Notes: generated by a model not told the origin, from the letters alone. Numbered from the stretch's first letter, positions 33,120 through 45,557 are shown. The stretch is DNA of 64,000 nt from Amphibalanus amphitrite (GCF_019059575.1 NW_024881698.1:124001-188000), one strand, 5' to 3'. Translations and numbers: made by a program.

Positions 33120-34203
33120 TTAACATTGGCCCTATGGGCGTTGCATGGAAAGAATGGGACCAAAAGTCGGCAGTGCCCTCCCTTAATTGAAGATGTTCCA
33201 CCGCTACTGAGTCGCCGTCCGACCATGTCCCTTTCGTAAGCCAGGCGGCCTAGTTGCGAGTTGATTACAGGGTGCGCCATAAAGATTTACCCATCGATAA
33301 ATTCACTTTATTTGGCGGCTTCATACAAGTAAAAAAAGAGTGTGTCTAATAACGCCTCCAGGCGGGAAGGACATGTGTATGCGTTACAAGTATTGCATAC
33401 TGCATATAGGCCCAAAAAAGTATGGTACCCGAAGGTTGTTTCTTCATTAGAAAAACAGTATTCTTTAGAATTGTTTTTCTATTGAAAAACAAATAACCAA
33501 CTTCTGGTTTTCTGGTTTTTTTGGCCAGCCAATCCGTCCCCCTCCCGTTAAAAATCCATGGCGACGCCCCTGTCATCATCCCCCCCCCCCAGCTGGGCGC
33601 GAGTTAACGCGACCCTAGGTCGCATGTACGTAATATAAATCCGAAACATACAACTTGTACGTGTCTACCGATACAATATAGAAAGCAGTCCAAGCCAATC
33701 ACGAAGAACGCGATTTTTTGTGGCATATTGTGAGTTGTGACCCTCAACCATCAAAGTTCCCATAACACCGCGTTACTTATTGTTGCAAGTGCGAGCAGCG
33801 CTGAGGCACCGCAACACCCGCAGTGAATATTATCAGCTTCTGCTTGAGCTCAGACAGTCTGACCCTCAGCAATTTAGGAAGTACATGCGCATGTCACCTG
33901 AGCTGTTCGACGAGACTTTGACATCCATCCGACATCTCCTGACCAAAGACAACAGACGACGGACATTTATTTTCCCCGGAGGAGCGCCTCGCCGTAACAC
34001 TTAGGTTCTTGGCGACGGGAGACCAGATACCGTCCATCGCCCGCTCATTCCGGATGGGAACCAGTACCTGCATTTACCAGACCCTGGACGCCATCTGGAC
34101 CACGTTTGGTCCCATCCACATGTCCCAGCCTACTGAGGACATGTGGAAAGACAGCGAAGAGGAGTTCCGCCTACGGTGGAATTTCCCAAACTGCATAGCA
34201 GCA

Positions 34204-34654
34204 AGGCCCTATATAGAAGGTATGCTCATAAGGCCGAAGCAGCGATTTCCGTGACGTCACAGGTACGAAGGGTCGGACGGCTGTAATGCAATCCTATGGA
34301 AAATGACCCAACTTTAGGGCTCTCCCACATGGCTGCCAGACTCGACACTAAAGTAAAAATTATATCACATAAAAGCTCGAATCAAGACGAACAAGAAACC
34401 TATCTGACGTTTTTACGTATTACTGACGGCTTAGACTCTATTCAAGTATATTCAGAGCTCTGCATTAGCTCACTTTTTCTGCTGTCAATGCCACTACAAA
34501 TGCCTAGTCGGCGCACGTGCGCTTGTCGAGCGGGGACCACCAGTCGGGCGATTCGGAGCTGCCGCCCAATCAGAACGCCGCAATGCCGTGACGTCATTGG
34601 TCGCACACGACACGTTACGGAGATAGGGATGAGACAGCCCTGGCATAGCAGCGG
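34204..34654. mobile_element. Unclassified insertion in the Harbinger gene
   Basis: GCATAGCAGC occurs at 34194-34203 and again at 34645-34654; removing one copy and the ~440 bp between restores the coding joint. Ends AAGGCCCTATA / AGACAGCCCTG are only weakly inverted. A 9-10-bp TSD would fit a Mutator-like or related element. No frame of note. Confidence 0.6.
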
Positions 34655-34673
34655 TAGACAGAAAGCGTATTAA

Positions 34674-35189
34674 AGGGACCCTCCCACCTTAACATTAGAT
34701 TTGAGTTGAGATCAGGGATGCGGAGCCGTGGAAATTTCAGACGGCTCCGGCTCCGGCTCCGGCTCCGGAGAAAAAAATCGGCTCCGGCTCCGGCTCCGGC
34801 TCCGGGTGAAATGTCATGGCGGCTCCGGCTCCGGCTCCGGCTCCGAGTAAAATGATCCGGCTCCGGCGGCTCCGGCTCCGGCGGCTCCGGCTCCGGCTTC
34901 TACTCAGTACATCCCCTATGCGATCAATTAAATACGGGTGGAAGAAAAAAGGCGATAGGATTGGTACACGTTGCTTCTGTATTTGTATAACAAGGCTATT
35001 TTGAATACCAGATTGTTTTACGCCTTTTACCTACTGTCAAACCGAATTAGTAAATAATTGTTTCCTCTTAAGAAAAGGAGCCGTAGTCGCCCCCTTTTTG
35101 ACGACTCCGGCTCCGGCTCCGGCTCCGGGCTATATTGTTTCACGGCTCCGGCTCCGGCTCCGGCTCCGGGCAAAATATGCCGGCTCCGG

Positions 35190-35221
<32 letters not shown>

Positions 35222-35678
35222 CATCCCTGGTTGAGATAGCCAAAATGGGGTCCCTGGCTCACAATTACCGGTTTCGGCACTCACAACATCGAGAAATGCC
35301 TTAAATCGGAAATATTGAATTTCAAAATTGCAGCATTTTGATTCAGAGGGGCTAATGCTTAGGAATACCCCTCTGAATGTGTGACGTCAGCGCAAATATC
35401 TAACGATTTTTAAATGTTTGACTAAAACGTTTTGTAGCACGCGGTGGTATATGCTATTTGCGCGCAACATCTGTCGCAAACGCCGCACTTCTAAAATAAA
35501 GTCGCTAGAAACAGCGGAGATCCCAAAAAAAGTAAACAAAAGTAAAAGTCTAATATCTGGAAAACCGGTGAATATTTTTCGGTGAAATTTGGTAGATATT
35601 CGTTTTCGCTCTTTCTGAACCGAGCGACATCACTTCCATGCCAATTCATAAACTTTTTTTCAAGGTGGGAGGGTCCCT
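34674..35678. mobile_element. F2 TTAA element, copy B, in the Harbinger gene
   Basis: TTAA at 34670-34673 and 35679-35682; termini AGGGACCCTCCCACCTT / AAGGTGGGAGGGTCCCT. Aligns with copy A (12248-12450 and 14967-15387). A second element (34713-35229) is inserted near its left end. Confidence 0.88.
34713..35229. mobile_element. hAT-like MITE filled with GGCTCC repeats
   Basis: 517 bp, TIRs CAGGGATGCGGAGCC / GGCTCCGCATCCCTG, with an exact 8-bp TSD GTTGAGAT (34705-34712, 35230-35237). F2 copy A carries one GTTGAGAT at this place, the empty site. The ends expand into (GGCTCC)n arrays in both arms, so the element is mostly a foldback of a 6-bp repeat. CAGGG termini and an 8-bp TSD are hAT marks. 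Confidence 0.85.
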
Positions 35679-36374
35679 TTAACTTGATGTGTCCAACGAA
35701 CTCCGGCTCCACATACTTCAACACTATCCTTTTGGCCGCCGTGGATGCCTTGTACTGCTTCCGGTGGATCTCGATCGGGAGTGCGGGCCGGGAGTCGGAC
35801 ACCAGGGTGTTCATGACCTCAGATCTAGGGAAGGGACTCGAGGCAAACACTTTGGGCATACCGGGACCGAAAGCTCTGCCAGGAACAGAGGTCGTCGTAC
35901 CACATGTCATGGTGGGCGATGAGGCCTTTCCCCCTTTCCCCTCAAAAGACTTACATGATGCGCCCGTTCCCAGGTGCACAAGTATCCGACCAACAACAGG
36001 TCATCTTTAACTAGACTGTCACGTGCCCGTCGCATCGTAGAAAATGCGTTTGGCATTCTTGCTCAACGATTCGGGTGCTTTCTGAAACCGCTGCACATGG
36101 AGCCAGCTAACGCCATCCGCGTGGTGGCGTGAATGCTGCCTGTGATGAGAGAAAGCCGATGATGCCCAATTTCAAGGTCCTGGCCGGGTCATCTTAGGTC
36201 AACGCCCAAAAATCGGAAAGATCTAGCTTGCTAGAACTTTTGATTGTTTGTTTTGTTGGGTTAGGTCCTTTCGGTCCATTAAGACCATTTCAGAGCCGGG
36301 AGGATGATAGGATATAGGGGGAGACATTGGCCTGGGCAGGCACCCTAGTGAGTCGCCGGGGCTGAGCCCGTCCA

Positions 36375-36475
36375 GAGGACAGGCCACCCAGCCCCAAGGC
36401 ACTCACTGCACCCGGCTACGGGGTGCGCTCCCTCGGGAGCAGCGGTGCCGCTCCAAAGGAGCAGCCCGCATGAGA
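36375..36475. repeat. Dispersed repeat with CACCCGGCTACGGG core, copy 2
   Basis: Ordered blocks shared with 19936-20030. It lies in a 300-bp stretch open on the minus strand (36345-36647) without known motifs. Confidence 0.5.
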
Positions 36476-37589
36476 TAAAGTTGCCTGTCCAGCCCGGAGG
36501 GGGTTGCGGCGTGGAGGAGAAGGATTTCAGTATCCTGAGGATAGAAGCACGGAACGGTGCTAGAACTTTGTGAGCCGTAGCTGTTATCGGGGTCCCGAGT
36601 ACGAGTTCGATGTTAGTTTTGAACAACGATAGATCGGGTCGGGTCACGTCAGGTCGACCAGCAGGCTTCCTGCCGGCCGTCTAGAATGGGTGACCACCAA
36701 CGATAGCTTCGTAACATGTTCGTAACCACCATTTATCAAAACTATAAGTTAGGGTGGCACTTAAAAATCAATTTTTGATTTTAAATGCGTGCGGGTGGTT
36801 TTCCAGTTCCTTTCCCGTAAAAAATAAGGGAGGCAAATTTTTATGGGAAAATATTGATGTTTAGAGGTCGCGAATCAAGGTCAAAGTTCGGATTTTGGTG
36901 ACAGATTTCAATATCATTAAAATCGTTTCGGACTTTCCTATTACGCTGTAATCGTATGATAATGAAGCATTTCCTAGTCATTTTCATATTGTTTTTTGAT
37001 ATTTCATGCAGCTTCGGTCACACCAGAACGCTGGTCTATGTACTCCACTACTCAAGTGCCTTCTCTTTAGTAGATTATTGGCGCCTCATTGGAGGGAGGG
37101 GTATCATGGGCAACGGGCACCCAGATCACTTTGTTTATAGCCTGGTTAGCAATTGCAGTCGATCTTCGGGTGTCAGGTTAGCGTTTTCTGTGATCTTTTC
37201 AACGGCATGGAGGAAGAACTGGCGCTAATCTTTGCCTTTCATGAGTGCCAGTCCTACATCAGCGCCATGCCGCGCCTGGTGAAGTCATTCACCAACCGCA
37301 GCTCCCGGACTACACGAGCTGCGGTTTGGTAGCTGCTGTCCTCCCAGTGGCCTTGGTCATTGATGATGAGCCCCGCGTCCAGGTCGTGGATCCTTGAGAG
37401 CTTTTTGAACGACGATGTGAGGAAGCTCACCAAGGTCTCGGTCGCGAGAGCGGTGTTCATAGTGTCCACTAAGGACTTATGGGGAGGGTCCTCCCTCTCC
37501 TACAAGTCTATTGCCCGCACCATGTCTTGATTGAGCCCGAGGGTCGGGGTCTAAAAGCTCCAGAGTCACCAGGCCGCCGATCACTCAAG

Positions 37590-38390
37590 TACTACAGGTG
37601 ACGGCCGAAGACCAGGACTGTCGCCTTCGACAGCTCCTTGTCGGGGTAGGTGCAGAACGAGTTCACGAAGGTCAGGTCCAGAGCCGGCGCAGTCGCAATA
37701 GAGTCCCAAACCAGGCGGCGGCGGCGGCGGCAAACTTGCAGGCAACGGACAGCGCACAGCGTTTGATGACCTGGGCCTCGGCCGCCGTCAGCCGGAGCCG
37801 CTCCCTGAAGAGGAAGGCATCCACAGTGCAGATGGTCTTTGCCATCCACCTAACTCAATGGAGTACTCTGAGGCGGAGAAACGGATGCCGTGCATGGAAC
37901 AACTCCACCGAGAGCAATTACGCAGAGCTCCAGAAGTTTTCGGTAGTGTTCCCGGAGCTAGGCATAGTCCAGCGATGGAAGCGATGGAAGCTGACCAGCA
38001 GCTCGTCCCACTCCAGAACGTCGTCGACGGCGAACGCCACCGGTGTGATCCTGTCAATGAAGTATGAACTCCCACCCGCCTTTGAAACTCTTAAACAGCC
38101 GGATGTAGAGGCCGCTCGAGATTCTAGGGCAGGTGGAGAAGGCCTTCTCTAGGCCCAGCTCTTACACGTGGTGCCGGCAGGCCAGCTGAAGGACGGGCCG
38201 ATCTAGCTTCTGCTCGATAAGGGCTAAAGTACCGTTCACCAGCATGCTGTTCGCCGTCGTGGCGTCGAAGCAAAAAGCCACAGTTCCGCTTCTCCAGTTC
38301 TTAGTCCCCCAGAGCTGTGAGCATGGCCTCCTGTGCTTGGATGGAGAGGAGGTTGGGAACGGCGAGGAGCTTGGCCACCCCAATCCCTCC
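37590..38390 (-). pseudogene. Decayed transposon protein with 'CFDATTAN...CRHH' motif
   Basis: Minus-strand pieces: 'VAFCFDATTANSMLVNGTLA' through 'LQLACRHH' (38164-38300), then after a stop 'ELGLEKAFSTCPRISS' and 'IRLFKSFKGGWEF' (about 38040-38160), and 'AKTICTVDAFLFRERLRLTA' near 37800-37850. The (A/C)FDTT..N...LE...(L)..ACRHH pattern recurs in multicopy proteins of many invertebrates that I take to be transposases, but I cannot name the family. Several stops and shifts; dead. Its position inside a TAGGG/8-bp-TSD element suggests it is that element's transposase. Confidence 0.5.
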
Positions 38391-39360
38391 CCCCACCCCC
38401 CCCATCAACAGGACCTAGAATCGGTCGACGCTCCTTCTCTCGCGGTTCAGGATTCGCGGTTCAGCCGGAGTCGTATCCTAAGTTCCATGCCGCAGTTGAT
38501 AACAGGCTCACGTGTTCTTCACACATTACGGTTGGGCAGTTTGGCCCGGTCGAGGCCAGTTCACTGTTAGAGACGTCCGCTCGCCCGCATGCGCTTGGGA
38601 GTGTGCGTCGACGTTTCTCTCTCATGGTAGCCATCGTCAAAGACGTTCCCTCCGTGTGTGCGCCGCAACGGCCGGCTAAGTCTGTTGCTGGCACTGACAC
38701 TAGAGTCGGAAGAAGCGCCCACGGAAGAACATCCCGAAAGCACAATAAACCAGTGCAGCTCAATGCACACTCGCCTCTGCTTTCGCCCGCCGACGATAGG
38801 CTGACTCCAACTTCTTCACATTCTCTTCGACAGAAAAGGAGCATGTCTCAAGAACCGATAGAACCGTGGGGCTCGTCCTCCCTTTGGAACAAGGGAGACC
38901 GGTCACTCCTCACACTAATCAGAGGAGTGACCATCTGAACACGACACCGTATTCAGAAGGTGATAAACCACTGCACAGGTCGTCATGGGGTCCGACGCTC
39001 GGCTCATGTGACGCATCTGTTGGCAGAGCTATGCTGGCCCCATATAGACAGGCTGGTGGCGGAGAATGACTGCAGCAGGGTATATTGAGTGAAGGGTAGG
39101 ACGAACTTTGGTAGGAATTTCTAGTATACCTACTAGAAAACCTACTATATGTGGTCGGGACTAGCAAAAAGTTAGTTCAAACTAGAATATGGTAGCGCTT
39201 ATGGTTGGCAGTCGTGACGCGCACGTGACATTCATTTCTTAAATTCCTTAAATAAAAGGTTTAAGGGGCCGATTAGTGGGCAGATACATTCAACTAGCTA
39301 TTAATAATTGATTATGCGAACATTCAAGAATCTACATCATTTAATTCTAGCCAAAATCAC

Positions 39361-39434
39361 GCGGAGCTCCCGGGATTCGAACTCACGACCCTCTGATCCG
39401 TAGCCCGATACGCTACCGACTGCGCTACCGCGGA
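39361..39434 (-). repeat. tRNA-like sequence (Arg-ACG-like), degenerate
   Basis: Minus strand has a perfect A box TAGCGCAGTCGG, an anticodon loop CTACGGA and a B box GAGTTCGAATCC, but the T stem and acceptor stem do not pair well. Likely the head of a SINE. Confidence 0.5.
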
Positions 39435-39699
39435 CCGCGCGCCGTCGCTCGGAGAGGCGGATCGCGGGTGCTGGCGTGCAGAGAAATCTTTACCCTGTAC
39501 GCCGTAGAAGATCGGCTGGGTTTCGTGAAAAATGGTAGAGGAATTGTCGAAAGAAAATTCATCGATCTATCATTTGAGGCCAAGAACCATTGATTCCTTC
39601 AAAGGTTGACCGAGATATCGCTCGCCGAAAACAGGCCATTTAACATGTAAACCCTATGGGCTGGTAGGAAATGTACGCCGTGGAGCAGCAGTGCTACCA

Positions 39700-40199
39700 A
39701 CTAACTTTGGCGGGGGCCGGACTGCAGTACTGTGCATTACTTGTTGAATAATGTTCATGCACCGAAGTGCCTCTCTGAGCGGTTTGTACAACGCAGCGAC
39801 GTGTCGAGCAGACAGACTCGAGCCACTGAGAATATGCAGCTCGAACTGCCGAGGGTCCGCACCGAACATGCTCGCAATTTCTTTTATTACCGCGCCTGTG
39901 ACGTTTGGAACTCGCTGCCAGCAGACATTCGGTCGTCACGCACGTCGGCCACTTGTCGCAGGCGTTGTCGACGATTACTCAATGGTGACTAGTCACTGTG
40001 CGCGTAGCTTTCGGTCATTTGTACCGGTATGCATTTTACTTTTTAAGTCCCATGCTTTTCATGGTTTTTACTTTTAGCTTTAGTGTTTATTTTAGCTTTA
40101 TATATGTGCCTACCTATTTACTGTATGACACTTGGACTGAAAAGCCGTGAGTGCATGGAGCTTCCAAACGAAATAAATGATGATGATGATGATGATATC
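39700..40199 (+). mobile_element. 5'-truncated LINE, 3' end
   Basis: The frame 39732-39992 ends with 'LPRVRTEHARNFFYYRACDV' and 'WNSLPADIRSS', the common C-terminal tail of CR1/L2/RTE-like LINE reverse transcriptases. About 190 bp of 3' UTR follows, then AATAAATGATGATGATGATGAT, a microsatellite-type 3' tail. The RT core is missing. Confidence 0.72.
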
Positions 40200-40662
40200 A
40201 CCATCAGATATGATATGACTAATCAGAGGATGGATAATCAGAGGATATATGGAGGATATGACCTCCACTGTGAGAAGGCACCGGTCGCAGGCCAAAACAG
40301 GCCTGACATGGGTAAAGCAGCCCAGATCAGACCTGTCTTGGCCTGACCTAGACTGGCTACGATCGGCCGGAAGTGATGGGATAAACAATTGTTATACAAA
40401 TAAAGGTCAAAATACGTCGGAAATGACGCTTAATGACCACACATGTCATTCCAAATAGGTTTAAAGCAGTTTCCAAAAAGTTGATTTTTCCCCAAAAAAT
40501 GTCAACTTTGACCTCAATTCGCGACCCCTAAATATCAATATTTTTCAAAATCATTTTGCACACATTATTTTTTACGGGAATGGAACCAGAAAACTACCCG
40601 CACGCCTAAAAATCGGAAAACATAAAATTCACCCCATTGCTAAGTGCCACCCTACTATAAGT

Positions 40663-41984
40663 ACTTCTTATGTTCAAACGGGCGCTAAACTCGAAATCAG
40701 CTCCTGAAAAACTACACCCGTAAGTGGAAGCAAATTAAACTAAAAAAGTGAACCAAGGTTATCCGTATTCGAATCAGGGCCAGTAAATTTTTAGAGTAGG
40801 TGTAAAATTCATTAACTTGAGGTCACTGGAAGTTTCATTGCAATATGCTCCTTTTTGCGCGTCTTATTGGGAAAGCCCGAGAGGGGCCCGCCATCTGACC
40901 CCATTTCCCCTATGCAGGCAGGTCCGAGGGTAGTCATGGCTAAGGCTAGCTGGGTACCTCGTAGCAGGCCCATGTCGTCCCCTATCTCCCTGTGTGTCCA
41001 AGTGCACAGATGACGTCACACGAAGGGGCAGAGTCGGGGGCGGAGCCTGGCGCAACGGCCGCCATATTTGAATTTGTTTTATTAGAATGTATTCTATATT
41101 TTGGGTTTCAGTCAATTGTTATCGATAGTTTTATGAACGGTTAGCTGTAATATAAGTGATGTATCAAGAAAAAACATATTCTGCTTGCAATTTCGATTTA
41201 AGTACGACCCGCGCCTAGATTCGAACGCACGATCTTTGGATTACGGCGCAAGCATCCTAACTACTACACTACCACGGCGGCGTGGCGGCCGGCGGATGGG
41301 AGGCGGCGGAGGCATGGGGGCTTTTTTACGCATTTTTGGAATAATAATGGGTTTAGTGAAAAACGCATCTTAGATAATTCGAAGAAAAATGTCTTGGCTA
41401 TCCGATGATGCACTTAGTTTTGTGCTAGCTTTAGCAGAGTTTGTTCTACAGCGCTTCAAAAATCGCCCATTTGCATAGGACTTAAACGGGACTTTAAGAC
41501 TTGCCCCCAGATGACGTCACGAGCTGACGTCACGATCAGGTAGAATCGCCGGACGACCCTACCTGGTATATAGGGCCTTGCCTCGTAGTTACTGTTACGT
41601 CATCCGACGAATCGACTGCAACCATTACAGTTTGACAATCAGACGAACGCTTGGGCCAGTTTTGGCGCGCTCACTCATTTGAGGGATAAAAAGGGACTAG
41701 AATAGTGGCTACTTTAAAAATTGTCATGCTGATGTTCCACGCCCACAGCTTATTGACATATAAGCAATAGGGACTAGGGAGCTTTTGAAGCGATTCTGAA
41801 TCTGACGTTGTATTTGTTGATGTTGTTGACGCCAACATCACTGGCACGATAGCTAAAAAAAGCATGCTCAGCATCGCCAAAAGTGGGCGGTCGACCCCCC
41901 CCCCCGGTTCTGACGAGTAGGGGGTCGGAGGGGGGGGGGGCGGATAACCGCCCCCCGTCGGTGCGCGGTAGCAGCGACTTAATT
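40663..41984. other. No gene recognised
   Basis: Holds the tRNA-like sequence at 41207-41280 and a G/C-run block at 41893-41960 (C12, G12), probably a fragment of a G-tract element. No supported exon. Confidence 0.4.
41207..41280 (-). repeat. tRNA-like sequence (Thr-CGT-like), degenerate
   Basis: Minus strand: A box TAGTGTAGTAGTT, putative anticodon loop GCCGTAA, B box GCGTTCGAATC. Stems are only partly paired. Probably SINE-derived. Confidence 0.45.
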
Positions 41985-41988
41985 TTAA

Positions 41989-42837
41989 AGGTAGTATGCC
42001 ACCTTCCAATGATTTCCCATTTTATTTTTCCTAGGATAAGAAGCTTCTGTTTTTACCTAATATCGCAAAAAAATAGAAAATGGGCCTAAAATAGTGCTTT
42101 TTCGCCCAAAAGTTCATCGGTTTTTCGATATAACAACTGTAGTGGGCTGACCTGCAAACAGGCGTCGGCAACAATCACGAATGCGGCGCACATGTGACAA
42201 TAAGCAAAGGTCATTATAGAGTTACGACGTACGGGAATGAGTTATCAGCTGTCGAATCGTAGACAACACAATGTCGAATTAAACTGTAAGCCTGTATTGG
42301 TATTGTTTCTTTAATTTGGCTGTCGAACATTACCTAATTTATGGCTTGAAAAATGACTTTATGTAAAATAATTGATATGAAACAGCCGTCTCTTAAGTTA
42401 TGACCCCATTTCACCACACGTAAGTGGCAGAAATGACAATGATCAGCTGACGCATTTTTCTCGGCCGAAGTCAGAGCGCGCGGCCCGACGCACCACGCGT
42501 ATTTGGAAATTCCGACCTCGACGAGCATCAGAAGCCACCGAACAGGCGTGTTCGAAACCGCAGGAGATGATGATGAACGGGTTTATCGAAACTTGATTGG
42601 ATGAGCCTATCGGTAATAGCGATTTTAGTGTGTGCATTTGTTGTTCATAGTGGTGTGAAATGTGGTTGGGGTACGACCGACAACCCGTCGGGGCGAATTT
42701 CGCACTGGGGTACTCAAAATTTGAAGAATTTAAGACGTTTTCCATGAGTTTTGAAGGTATGGATAAGTTCTAAAAATCCGGTTCTCCTTATCCGGGTCAT
42801 TAACTCCATATGGTCCGAGAAAGCTGGCACACTACCT
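41989..42837. mobile_element. F4 TTAA element
   Basis: TTAA at 41985-41988 and 42838-42841. TIRs AGGTAGTATGCCACCTT / AAGCTGGCACACTACCT with two or three mismatches. 849 bp; minus-strand frames inside (42334-42745) carry no known motif. Confidence 0.75.
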
Positions 42838-43560
42838 TTAAATCAGTTCCACTGACTGCACAGTAAAAAAGAAGATGGGTAAGCAGCATGCATGTTAATA
42901 AATGCAATACTTTCAACAAAATTGTTATGAAAATAGAACAGTTCAGGGGGGCGACACGGCTATTCGCGCAATGTATTAATTTATGGGCCGCGCGGGGCCG
43001 CGCGATGACGCGGCTGGAGGCAACTGCTCAGCGCGCTAGGATACTTCTGGCGGGGCCGGGCGCTGAACGGTGTGCAATGAATGGGTTATGGTCGGGCAGA
43101 CAGAGATGAGGTATTGAATTTGAATTGACAGCAATCGGGTGGGGAAGGAGAACGTTTCTAATCGAGCTTGGGATGGGGAAAGACGAAAATATCACGATCG
43201 GCTCATAGCTCTGACAGGGCCGGGTGCCGTACCATGTGTTGTATATTTAGGCGGGCAGACAGATTTATTGGATTTAAATTAGGCGGGCAGGCAGTTATTG
43301 GATTTAAATTCACCTTACCATCGGTTTCTGGTGGGGTTTGAAGACGTTTTTAGTCAAATGTTGAGTATCCATGACAGATTGGATAATGATGTAAATAATA
43401 AACCAATTAATACAAATCAAATATATTCAAAATACACAAAGCTTTCGGCTTAAACAGCCTTGATCACTGTGAGTTGTGGCAATGTATAATCGGTACAACA
43501 CAAATATTCGCAGTAACCGTCTAAGAATTCTTGAAAATAATGAATCGCGTGTTTCTTGTT

Positions 43561-44950
43561 TTACTGGCCAACTGTCGATTTTGCTGCCATCGATGACCAA
43601 GTAATGAATCCGTTTCTACTGTTGAATGTGTCCCGTGTGATAATATGAGCCGCTTCCAGGATCTTTCTCGTAGATTTCTTCATGTTCTTTTCTAATATTT
43701 TCGTATTTTCCCAATCAGGTAAGTGGTTGCATTGCTCTATGTGTAGCACTATCGCGTTTGAAGTACGATGGAATTTTACGTCGCTTTTATGCTCTTTTAA
43801 ACGAACATTAACCCCCCTTCCCGTTTCTCCAACATAAGTTCTTTGGCACCCCTTGCACGGTATTTCATAAACTACACTTTTGGCATCATTTATGTCTTCT
43901 CTACTTTCTTTATGTTTGACTATTTCTTGAATTTTCTTTCCCGTCACAGTGGCTACTTGTATGTCTGACTTTTCGAGTGTTCTTGATATGATGTCGATGT
44001 TCTTCGAGTTTGGCACTGAAATCCACCTTCGTTTTTTGTTCGCTTTTCGTTTTCTTGCAGTGTTCGTGTCATCATCTTGTAGTTGGTTCGCATGTCGTTC
44101 GTGTCTTCTGTTAACTTCATCGCTTTGCTGTTCGTTCGTTTCTTGCTCGTGTCTCTTGTTTTGCTCCTTTCTTCGATTTTTGATTTTTTCCGCCTTTTCT
44201 TTTTGTTTAATTAAAAATCCTCTTGGGTATTTCAGTTTTTCGAACGAAGCGTATATGTGATTGAACTCATCTTGAACAAATTCTTTGCTACAGATTCTTA
44301 AAGCTCTTAAAAAGAACCCAATCACGATTCCACTTTTTGTTCGTTGGCTGTGTGCTGAGTAAAAATGTACATAATCCTCTTTGTTCGTCGGTTTCCTGTA
44401 GACTTTGAATTTGAAACCTGTCGTCGACTTTATGATGCATGTGTCTAAAAACGCTATCTTTTCTTCTTTCTCTTCTTCCAGTGTGAATTGTATTTTTGGA
44501 TGAACATCATTCAGTTTGTTCAGGGTTTCAGTCAAATCTTTTTCTTTCGGAACGATAACCAGTACGTCGTCTACATATCTGAGCCAAATTGAGTCGTCAC
44601 CAATGATTCTAAGAAAATGCTCTTCTTCAAGATTTTCCATAAAAAGGCATGCAGCTACAGGGCTTAATGGTGACCCCATTGCAAGTCCGCTGTGCTGAAC
44701 GTATTCACATCCTTTGTATGAGAAACAGTTGAATTTCATGCATAATTCGATGAGTTCTAAGTAATCGTTCTTCGGAAGAGGTAGTTCATTATCGTTCATC
44801 GGTTCAATCACTTTTTGTATGGCGTTCAAGGCATCATCGACCGGAACGTTTGTAAATAGAGACTTGACATCAAAACTAGCTACCTTTTTGTCACACACGT
44901 TCTTTACTTCTTTGATTTTGTCCATCATCTCCGATGTGTTCTTAATATGA
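43561..44950 (-). CDS. PLE reverse transcriptase core and GIY-YIG endonuclease
   Basis: 455 codons open from the ATG at 44928, with the frame continuing a few codons upstream into the insertion joint. Residues 18-29 'SFDVKSLFTNVP' (RT motif A with catalytic Asp), 81-90 'GLAMGSPLSP' (motif B), 118-121 YVDD (motif C), then 'FLDTCIIKSTTGFKFKVYRK'. A Lys/Arg/Glu-rich linker (about 245-310) leads to GIY-YIG at about 352-415: 'VVYEIPCKGCQRTYVGETGR', Arg and Glu of 'RLKEH', and 'HIEQCNH'. All expected catalytic residues are visible. The chain is separated from its N-terminal part by the insertion, so the full enzyme is not made. Confidence 0.9.
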
Positions 44951-45557
44951 GTGTCGCTGGCGTATTTACAAATTGCAACCGAGCTCCGCCGTAGGGTATT
45001 TTATTTCCGCCGTAGTGTATTTCACTTGGGGGATTTTCTACCATACATCTGCCTGAGCTTAGGGTAATTACAATTTGTCGGCGACGTTAAAAAATGATGC
45101 ACTTTTTTCGCAGTATAGGATATCGCATGTGCATATTTCTGCCTTTTTGGGTGCGCTTTATCGGTTTTTCGTGAGTTACTCACGTAAAAACCGTCCGATC
45201 GCGACGAAACTTTCAATGCCCCCGATTTTATCAATTTTACACCTACCCTGAAAATTTCACGACCCTGACCCAAATGACCTTTGACCTGTGACCTATTTCT
45301 CGAGACCATGTTTGGCCCGAATCGCGATTCGGCGTATGTCGGCTCGCATTAGCCGCGCGGTTGCAGTCTTCACGTGGTTTCAAGCGTTGAAACATGTGAT
45401 ATGATGCTGGTCCCATGCATTAGGGTGGGTGTCAAGGTCACCTGAAGGTCAGGTCAGCTCAATGACCTTTGATGACCTCGGTTCCTTAGTCGAGTTTTAC
45501 ATGTTTCTAGGCTAGTTTTTGGAGCTGATTTCGAATTTAGCAACCATTTGAACATTA

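Larger units (their letters stand above)
33780..36130 (+). pseudogene. PIF/Harbinger transposase, frameshifted and split by insertions
   Basis: Pieces on the plus strand, in order, make a DDE_Tnp_4-type transposase: 33780-33980 ('QFRKYMRMSPELFDETL'), a shift near 33975 to 'PEERLAVTLRFLATGDQIPS' (33979-34040), on to 'RWNFPNCIAA' (34205), then after two insertions 'VDRKRIKLMCPTNSGSTYF' and 'ILLAAVDALYCFRWISIGSA' (35683-35790), 'VMVGDEAFPP' (35910), and in another frame 'RLSRARRIVENAFGILAQRF' (36016-36075). The catalytic Asp positions expected after 'NC(I)' and in the 'VDA' and 'GD.AF' blocks can be placed. Two insertions (34204-34654, 34674-35678) and at least two frameshifts make it dead. Its own TIRs were not found. 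No MADF or SANT partner lies next to it. Confidence 0.82.
36750..40654. mobile_element. hAT-like DNA transposon, 3.9 kb, decayed
   Basis: Ends TAGGGTGGCACTTA / TAAGTGCCACCCTA with an exact 8-bp TSD CTATAAGT (36742-36749, 40655-40662). Inverted similarity continues about 170 bp inward on each side (shared blocks 'GCGTGCGGGT', 'CCCGTAAAAAATAA', 'TATTGAT', 'GTCGCGAAT'). Inside lie a decayed minus-strand coding region (about 37590-38390), a tRNA-like sequence and a truncated LINE. TAGGG ends and an 8-bp TSD point to hAT. Confidence 0.8.

Noticed and set aside
33535-33607. A fifth F1 copy ending GCGCGAGTTAA
   Set aside because: Only one end with a C-run is visible, with a mismatch in the terminus; no partner end, so at most a fragment.
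34674-35682. Coding frame 35582-35691 as part of the Harbinger transposase
   Set aside because: Up to 35678 the sequence belongs to F2 copy B (TIR and TTAA), so transposase coding resumes only after 35682.
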